From Gammaproteobacteria bacterium (GTDB lineage: Bacteria > Pseudomonadota > Gammaproteobacteria > Enterobacterales > Alteromonadaceae), in the NCBI GenBank assembly GCA_018826295.1, contig JAHJZX010000043.1, positions 62,001 to 126,000 of the forward strand: DNA of 64,000 bases, written 5' to 3'. The position numbers were made by a program, and so were the translations under genes. Below the pieces are notes generated by a model. It was not told the origin of the DNA. It saw only the letters and a program-made list of their open reading frames with translations, and did not search any database. Numbering within the stretch: the stretch's first letter is position 1; every line of letters begins with the position of its first letter. Of the stretch, positions 58,847 to 64,000 are shown piece after piece.

Positions 58847-59428
58847 ATGAAAAACGTTTTAGGTGCATTGTCAGCAATTGCAGCGTTGTGTGCCATGCCG
58901 GCTCTTGCTGATACCGAACATACCGGCTTTTTTATCGGTGGCGGTGTCAGTAATTTCGATCTGGACATTAAGTATGTCAACGAAGATCTGTCAGCAACCG
59001 GTTTTACTCTTTATGGCGGCTATAACTTCAGCAACTGGTTTGGCATTGAAGCCAGCGTCAACGCCGCCACAGACTTAGGCGATAACAACTCGGATCTCAC
59101 AGCCGCAGCTATTATTGTAGGGCCTAAATTCAGCTATAACCTGAACGACACTATCACCTTATTTGCCAAGGCAGGTCTGGCCAATGTCGCCGTTATCGAC
59201 AACTATTATGCTGAAGATATGGGTGACTGGGATTGGGGTGATGAAGCCGACTACAGTGGCTTAGGTTACAGCTATGGGCTGGGTAGTCACTTCGCCGTCA
59301 CTAAACACCTGAACATCCGTCTGGCATATGAATATATCAGTGCAGAATTGGATGCAGACTCCAGCTACTTCTACGATATTGATACTGAGCTGTCAGTATT
59401 CAGCCTTGGATTGCATTATCAGTTCTAA
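58847..59428 (+). CDS. Outer-membrane beta-barrel protein
   Basis: 193 residues. The signal peptide is residues 1-21 (MKNVLGALSAIAALCAMPALA), then eight probable strands alternating with acidic loops, ending in an aromatic C-terminal residue (GLHYQF) as outer-membrane barrels do. Domain similarity is to the OmpA-like beta-barrel/OmpW-type group (porin family). Strands such as FTLYGGYNFSNWFGIEASV and SYGLGSHFAVTKHLNIRLAYEY (given here in part) are typical. No OmpA peptidoglycan domain. Function unknown. Confidence 0.85.
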   Translation: MKNVLGALSAIAALCAMPALADTEHTGFFIGGGVSNFDLDIKYVNEDLSATGFTLYGGYNFSNWFGIEASVNAATDLGDNNSDLTAAAIIVGPKFSYNLNDTITLFAKAGLANVAVIDNYYAEDMGDWDWGDEADYSGLGYSYGLGSHFAVTKHLNIRLAYEYISAELDADSSYFYDIDTELSVFSLGLHYQF

Positions 59429-59448
59429 ACCACTATCTCTGTAATCAG

Positions 59449-59500
59449 TTTAACAGTATGGCAATTGCCTCAGTTAGCCGGCAAACGACATACTGTTAAA
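59449..59500. terminator. Long perfect inverted repeat between convergent genes
   Basis: TTTAACAGTATG (59449-59460) and CATACTGTTAAA (59489-59500) are perfect 12-base inverted repeats with a 28-base loop. They lie between two convergent genes. There is no clean T-run outside the stem, so this may be a bidirectional terminator acting through the stem alone or a mobile-repeat remnant. Confidence 0.5.
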
Positions 59501-59511
59501 CAACAGGACTG

Positions 59512-60885
59512 TTACAGTTGGTCCGTCTGTACTACGCCATTTTGTTTGTAAATTACTCCGCCCTTCATTACCAGCTTTACATCCGCCAGTTTATTGATAT
59601 ACCGCAGTACATCCCCTTTCACTGCAATAATGTCGGCGTATTTGCCCTCGCTTACCGTGCCCAGCTTGTCAGACACGCCCATCATCACCGCCGGCCAGTA
59701 GGTGGCGGCACGAATGGTATCCATTGCTGATATCCCCATTACATCTACCCATACTGCCAGTTCGTTCCAGGTGCTTTGGCAGTGAAACTTAGTGGGAATA
59801 CCACTGTCAGTGCCCACCAAAAACACCACACCGGCGTCACGCAGCTGGGCAATTTTGTGCTTAAGGGTTGGTTTGCGCAGTGGCGTCAATTGCATATAAG
59901 CCAGCTTACCCGGCTGCTTCAGCGACTGTTTAATGTCGGCGATGGTGTCGGGCTTTAAGCCACGCTGCCAGCAATCGGCGTCCAGATGTTCGGGGTTAGC
60001 CACCGTTAAATCATAGTTCCACAACCCTTCTACTGTTGGCGTCCAGAACAAGGGGCCGCCGGCAACCCGGCCGGTAGCGGTACGCTCTTTTAGCAAGTCC
60101 ATCACATCATCAGGAAAGGCCGGTGCCGTGGTCAGGCCGGTATGTTCAAAGTTATCGACACCAATACTCAGGCCACGGCGAATTTCATCCGGCCGGTGCG
60201 CATGGGCAACAACCTTAAGGCCGTGCTTATGCGCCTGTTTTACGATGGCCTGCGCCTCTTCCAGCGTCATTTTGTCCTGATCGATAAGCTTTACAATATC
60301 CACGCCAGCGGCGGCCAGTTTATCTACCTTTTGCTGTGCGTCTTTTACGCCATTGATACTCCAGCGAAACGCCTCGGTGCCGGGGTAAGCCCTATGCTGT
60401 AAAAACGGGCCGGAAACAAATAAGCGCGGACCGGGGATCTCCCCCTTTTCAATACGCTGTTTCACACTGATAGAATCGGCCAGCGGCGCCCCCAGATCGC
60501 GGGCGCTGGTAATACCGGCTAACAATAACTGTACGGCACTGGCCGGCATAATTTCATCCGACAAGCGGTTAATGTAGGCTTTATCCCAATGCACATAATT
60601 GGCATGGCCATTTAGCATCAGGTGAGCGTGGTTTTCCCACAAGCCGGGTAATACATCCATGCCTTCGGTAGACACCACCTTATAACCATCCGGCACCGGT
60701 AGCGTGGCTACCGTGCCAACCTGCTCTATCATGCCATCACGCACCAATATCACGCTATTTGCCAGCGGTTGGTGGCCATAACCATCAATCAGCCGGCCGC
60801 CAACCAAAGCCGTGGTGTCGGCCTGTACCAGCCCTGCGCCCCACAGCACACAGCTTAATAAGCTAAACAGTAGTGGTTTTTTCAT
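59512..60885 (-). CDS. Secreted amidohydrolase family protein
   Basis: 457 residues; the signal peptide is residues 1-22 (ending LVQA). Metal-dependent TIM-barrel amidohydrolase: ENHAHL metal motif after the first strand, VKLIDQ with the carboxylated-Lys position, HAHRP and FEHTG histidine motifs, and the terminal metal Asp in VGTDSG. The last part GKYADIIAVKGD belongs to the composite domain. Such periplasmic enzymes are usually prolidase-like or imidazolonepropionase-like; the substrate is not known. Confidence 0.88.
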   Translation of the reverse strand: MKKPLLFSLLSCVLWGAGLVQADTTALVGGRLIDGYGHQPLANSVILVRDGMIEQVGTVATLPVPDGYKVVSTEGMDVLPGLWENHAHLMLNGHANYVHWDKAYINRLSDEIMPASAVQLLLAGITSARDLGAPLADSISVKQRIEKGEIPGPRLFVSGPFLQHRAYPGTEAFRWSINGVKDAQQKVDKLAAAGVDIVKLIDQDKMTLEEAQAIVKQAHKHGLKVVAHAHRPDEIRRGLSIGVDNFEHTGLTTAPAFPDDVMDLLKERTATGRVAGGPLFWTPTVEGLWNYDLTVANPEHLDADCWQRGLKPDTIADIKQSLKQPGKLAYMQLTPLRKPTLKHKIAQLRDAGVVFLVGTDSGIPTKFHCQSTWNELAVWVDVMGISAMDTIRAATYWPAVMMGVSDKLGTVSEGKYADIIAVKGDVLRYINKLADVKLVMKGGVIYKQNGVVQTDQL

Positions 60886-60980
60886 TGTTATATCGCCTCT
60901 TCACGCCAGGTTAAAATTTAACCTAACGCTGAATCCACCTGAGCACAATGGGCTTTAACGCAAATAGCCGGCAAACTGGC

Positions 60981-61010
60981 AATAAAAAAGCCCGTTATAA
61001 CAACGGGCTT
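60981..61010 (-). terminator. Intrinsic terminator of the S9 peptidase gene
   Basis: On the minus strand a nine-base-pair stem AAGCCCGTT / AACGGGCTT with a five-base loop, followed by TTTTTTATT, just after the stop at 61039. Confidence 0.82.
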
Positions 61011-61038
61011 ACAGCATTCACTTAAGTGTTAAATATTG

Positions 61039-62997
61039 CTACAGCGTTAAATGCTGGCCAACAAAATCCAGCAGTTGTTTATAGTACACACTGCGGTTTT
61101 CCGGCGAATAAAAACCATGGGTTTCATCATCAAACTGTAGCCACTGATATTGTTTCCCGGCTTTATCCAGCGCCGCTTTTAAACGTGTCGCATGCTCCAG
61201 CGGCGCACGTTTATCTTTTTTGCCATGGGCAATAAAAAGTGCGGCCTGCAACTTTTCGACATGATTTACAGGCGAAATATGCTGAATAACCGCGTCATCT
61301 TTACCAAGCACATTATCAAGATAAGCGACACCAAAGGTCCGTGTGGGTATATCGCCTTCCTCTTTCATCAAAGTTAAATCATAGATACCGGCCACTGCCA
61401 CAGCACATTTATACAAATCCGGCGCCAGCACAGCCGATTGCACGGCCGAATAGCCACCAAAGCTGCCGCCCATAATGCAAATATTGCCGGCCTTAGCTTT
61501 ACCATTATCGATAGCCCAGCGGGTACCGGCAATAATATCCTGTTGTATCGCATCGCCCCATTGCAAATACCCTGCTTCCTGATGTTTCAGTCCATAGCCC
61601 CAAGAACCACGATAATTTAACTGCAATACCGAATAACCTGCTGTCGCCAGCAACTGTACTTCGCGATCAAAGCCCCAGCTATCACGGACATAATGCGGCC
61701 CGCCATGCACATTTACAATCAGTGGTTTATTAGCACTATTACTCTCGCCGGCAGTAAAATAGCCGTGAATTTGAGTGTCATCGAAGGATTTAAACGAGAT
61801 GGCTTCTGTGGTTGCCAGCTTGGCTTTAGCCAATGCCGGCATCCTATCGAATAGCTTTGTCATACTGCTATTTTTTTTATCGAATAAAAAATAACTGCCG
61901 GCATTAATATCTGAGTATATGGCGACGACCCAAAACTGTTCATTGCTGGTTTTACTGGTAATGGTAAGTGCATTGCCGGGAAAAGTGGCCAGCAAGTCTT
62001 TAAATACCTGCGCTTCAGCATATTTATCCGACAGCAACACATAGGTTGGCAGACCATCGTCAAGCTTTAACGCAAAGATACGGTTATCATTTTTAGTGTG
62101 TTCAAAATGCGCGATATCGACGTTTTTATCGGTAAAAATTTCTTTGTAACTAAAATCAGCCAGCTTTAGTTTAAATAAGCCGGTTTTATCCTGACCATAG
62201 TCATCCAGAACATAAACAGAGTCGCCGCTTTCATCCAGGCCAATGGCAGAGAACCGTTCACCAAAGTTCGATGCTGGTACCTGCTCCCAATCTTTAACTT
62301 TGTCGTTAAAACGATATACCAAAGTATTGTCGCCTTTATCGACACCTACCGCCAGTTTCAGTGCTCCATCCTGATCGGCGATAAAATCAGCGTAAGGCAC
62401 CGGCGAATGGCCAACTTTACGCATTTTGCCAGTGTAAATATCCAGCAACATCAGCTCAGCTAAACGGTCACCACCTTCGCTCCAGGGCGTGCTGGAAATT
62501 AAAATCTGCTCTTCGTTATCCGGCATCACACTGACAATTTCAGCCCAGCCTTGGGTCGCTTCTTTCTTTTTAATGTGCGAGCCGGTTTGCATCTCACCGG
62601 CGCGATAACCGTAAATCAGGCTGGCTTTAGAGCTATCCCAGTTTATTGCAAACAGCTCACCATAATATGACGGCTCTTGTTTCCATGGCATGATCTCGGC
62701 CATTTTTATCACTAAGCGCTCGTTGTTGGCCCAGAAATAGCCGCCTATTTCTTCACGGCCGGGAAAGCGGATAGCGTTAACCATTTTAAAATTTTTACGT
62801 TCAATAATACCGAGCGCAGTTTTGTTATTAATATTTACCACTGCCGAAATAAAGCGGCCATCCGGTGAAATTTGTACATTGGTGTAGGTTGGATTCTGGC
62901 TGAGCAACGCCACCATGTCAGCATCATTAGCTGCAACAGCCGGCCACTGTATGATAAAAACAGCGCATAACAACATAATCCTTATAGCATTTTGCAT
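61039..62997 (-). CDS. S9 family prolyl oligopeptidase-type peptidase, secreted
   Basis: 652 residues. Signal peptide 1-23 (ending PAVAA), a seven-bladed propeller region in residues 30-370, then an alpha/beta hydrolase domain. Nucleophile Ser near residue 512 in GGSFGGYS, Asp in HGKKDKRAP and His in DETHGFY give the full triad. Typical of S9C-type peptidases of the periplasm. AGGGA precedes the ATG. It forms a single-gene unit upstream of the amidohydrolase, transcribed in the same direction. Confidence 0.92.
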   Translation of the reverse strand: MQNAIRIMLLCAVFIIQWPAVAANDADMVALLSQNPTYTNVQISPDGRFISAVVNINNKTALGIIERKNFKMVNAIRFPGREEIGGYFWANNERLVIKMAEIMPWKQEPSYYGELFAINWDSSKASLIYGYRAGEMQTGSHIKKKEATQGWAEIVSVMPDNEEQILISSTPWSEGGDRLAELMLLDIYTGKMRKVGHSPVPYADFIADQDGALKLAVGVDKGDNTLVYRFNDKVKDWEQVPASNFGERFSAIGLDESGDSVYVLDDYGQDKTGLFKLKLADFSYKEIFTDKNVDIAHFEHTKNDNRIFALKLDDGLPTYVLLSDKYAEAQVFKDLLATFPGNALTITSKTSNEQFWVVAIYSDINAGSYFLFDKKNSSMTKLFDRMPALAKAKLATTEAISFKSFDDTQIHGYFTAGESNSANKPLIVNVHGGPHYVRDSWGFDREVQLLATAGYSVLQLNYRGSWGYGLKHQEAGYLQWGDAIQQDIIAGTRWAIDNGKAKAGNICIMGGSFGGYSAVQSAVLAPDLYKCAVAVAGIYDLTLMKEEGDIPTRTFGVAYLDNVLGKDDAVIQHISPVNHVEKLQAALFIAHGKKDKRAPLEHATRLKAALDKAGKQYQWLQFDDETHGFYSPENRSVYYKQLLDFVGQHLTL

Positions 62998-63080
62998 GGT
63001 ATTCCCTTAGTAAACCCCAAAGCGGAAACCAAAGTTAACAAATTGATTAAATTGTGACAACAAGGAAATGTAACAATGCT

Positions 63081-64000
63081 CTAATTTACAGTTGTTACTG
63101 CGGTAACAACATCGGCTGCATTACCCAGATCATCCACTACCTTGATATGAAACTGGCCGGCCTGCGCTTGCCATAATAGCGGCTCGTCCGGACGGGCGGC
63201 ACCAATAAAGCGGTTATCGACAAACCAGTAGGCAGTTTTGGCCGCACCATCCAGGGTTGCCAGCAGCGGCAAACTGTTTTGTTGTTTATCTAACTGATAT
63301 TGCAACCCGGGTTGCGGCAGGCGGATAACGGGAGGCTGGCCCAGGCCAGACTGCAAGCAGCCAGCGGCCATAGCCGGTACCTGTTGCAGCATAATGCCGG
63401 CCCGGCTAAACGCTTGCTGAATATCTGATGGCCAGAATTCAAACACCTTTAGTTCGGTTTGCGGTGGCGTATGCTGACAGGCGCGCAGGCCGGAATCGAC
63501 GTATACCGGCACAGCGCGGTGCACCTCAGACAACCTGACTGGCGACACGCCGGGAATAAACCAGCCGGGACGGCTTTGCGGACAGTGTTTGTTCGGCAAG
63601 TCACCACTGCGGCTACACAGTAGCACCTGTTTAACATTAAGGGCTGCAGCGGGCGTAAACAGCTGCTGCTCTGCCTGCAAGTCCGGCTGTAATAATGACA
63701 ACAGCTCAAACAATAAGGGCCCGGCTGCAGTACGGCCAACTAAATTAGCATTGGCGCTGCCGTCAAAATTACCCAGCCATACTGCCAGCACATAATCACC
63801 GCTCAGGCCTATCGCCCAGGCATCACGAAAGGCATAAGAGGTACCGGTTTTCCAGGCTACCGGCCGGCCAGGGCTGAGTTGACTGATAAGGCCCGGCTGC
63901 GGTCTTGGGTGTTGGCGCAGCATATCCAGCGTTAAAAATGCTGCTTCGGCGGTAAGTAAGGGTTGCGCCGGCTTAGTTGCTGCCTCAGCCTGCCATTGCA
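63081..64000 (-). CDS. pbpC: Penicillin-binding protein 1C (partial, C-terminal part)
   Basis: Bifunctional peptidoglycan glycosyltransferase/transpeptidase of the PBP1C type. The frame is open to the right window edge, so the N-terminus, glycosyltransferase domain and most of the transpeptidase domain are missing. What is present is the end of the transpeptidase domain, with the KTGTS motif and SYAFRDAWAIGLSGDYVLAVWLGN, then a beta-rich C-terminal extension (BiPBP_C-like) ending at 63081. The KTGTS-RDAWAIG block and this C-terminal extension identify PbpC rather than PBP1A/1B. Confidence 0.9.
   Translation of the reverse strand, partial: QWQAEAATKPAQPLLTAEAAFLTLDMLRQHPRPQPGLISQLSPGRPVAWKTGTSYAFRDAWAIGLSGDYVLAVWLGNFDGSANANLVGRTAAGPLLFELLSLLQPDLQAEQQLFTPAAALNVKQVLLCSRSGDLPNKHCPQSRPGWFIPGVSPVRLSEVHRAVPVYVDSGLRACQHTPPQTELKVFEFWPSDIQQAFSRAGIMLQQVPAMAAGCLQSGLGQPPVIRLPQPGLQYQLDKQQNSLPLLATLDGAAKTAYWFVDNRFIGAARPDEPLLWQAQAGQFHIKVVDDLGNAADVVTAVTTVN

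Overview
The window is a stretch of chromosome from a gammaproteobacterium, most likely of the Alishewanella/Rheinheimera/Shewanella type. Three things point there. Gene blocks follow familiar gammaproteobacterial order (clpA-clpS-cspD; rluE-nudJ-mnmA-hflD-purB; tkt-epd-pgk-fba; rsmE-gshB-yqgE-ruvX). Isocitrate dehydrogenase is the monomeric type. A TonB2/TtpC-like energiser operon with DUF3450 and TPR partners sits beside a PrsK/PrsR (PEP-CTERM) regulatory pair. Genus is an inference. I found no tRNA, rRNA, CRISPR array, insertion sequence or prophage.

Layout. 1-10.1 kb: ClpA (cut by the left edge), ClpS, CspD, monomeric Icd, then RluE, NudJ, MnmA, HflD, PurB and the ribosomal oxygenase RoxA, with clear terminators. 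10.1-17.1 kb: a DUF4826 protein, a leucine/phenylalanine-type amino acid dehydrogenase, a patatin-like lipase, a secreted trypsin-like protease and the PrsK-PrsR two-component system. 17.2-22.2 kb: a minus-strand operon DUF3450 - TtpC/ExbB - ExbB - ExbD - TonB - TPR. 22.4-27.8 kb: central carbon genes fba, pgk, epd, tkt. 28.1-32.2 kb: metK with a MetJ-like operator, an AbgT-family transporter and a PEP-CTERM protein with a sigma-54 type promoter. 32.3-35.3 kb: rsmE, gshB, yqgE, ruvX, DUF1653.

The accessory part is 35.2-49 kb. It holds a three-gene minus-strand cassette of unknown function built round a DUF2589 protein; a divergent small membrane protein of the superinfection-immunity family followed by a LytS/LytTR-type two-component system; an AT-richer ABC export module (membrane-anchored thioredoxin-like protein, HlyD/MacA-type adaptor, ATPase, FtsX/MacB-type permease); a YfiF-like SPOUT methyltransferase; and an operon of DUF6795 protein, class 3 lipase and two small membrane proteins behind a good sigma-70 promoter.

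49-64 kb: rlmJ, an S1/P1 nuclease, an alpha/beta hydrolase and an isochorismatase-family hydrolase, then the imuA-imuB-dnaE2 SOS mutagenesis operon with an almost perfect LexA operator overlapping its promoter, rlmC, an outer-membrane beta-barrel protein, a secreted amidohydrolase, an S9 peptidase, and the C-terminal part of penicillin-binding protein 1C cut by the right edge.

The best candidates for something undescribed are the DUF2589 cassette, the thioredoxin-plus-ABC export module beside its possible two-component regulator, and the DUF6795-lipase-membrane protein operon. The link between PrsK/PrsR and the sigma-54 promoter of the PEP-CTERM gene 14 kb away is a known type of circuit that can be seen here directly.
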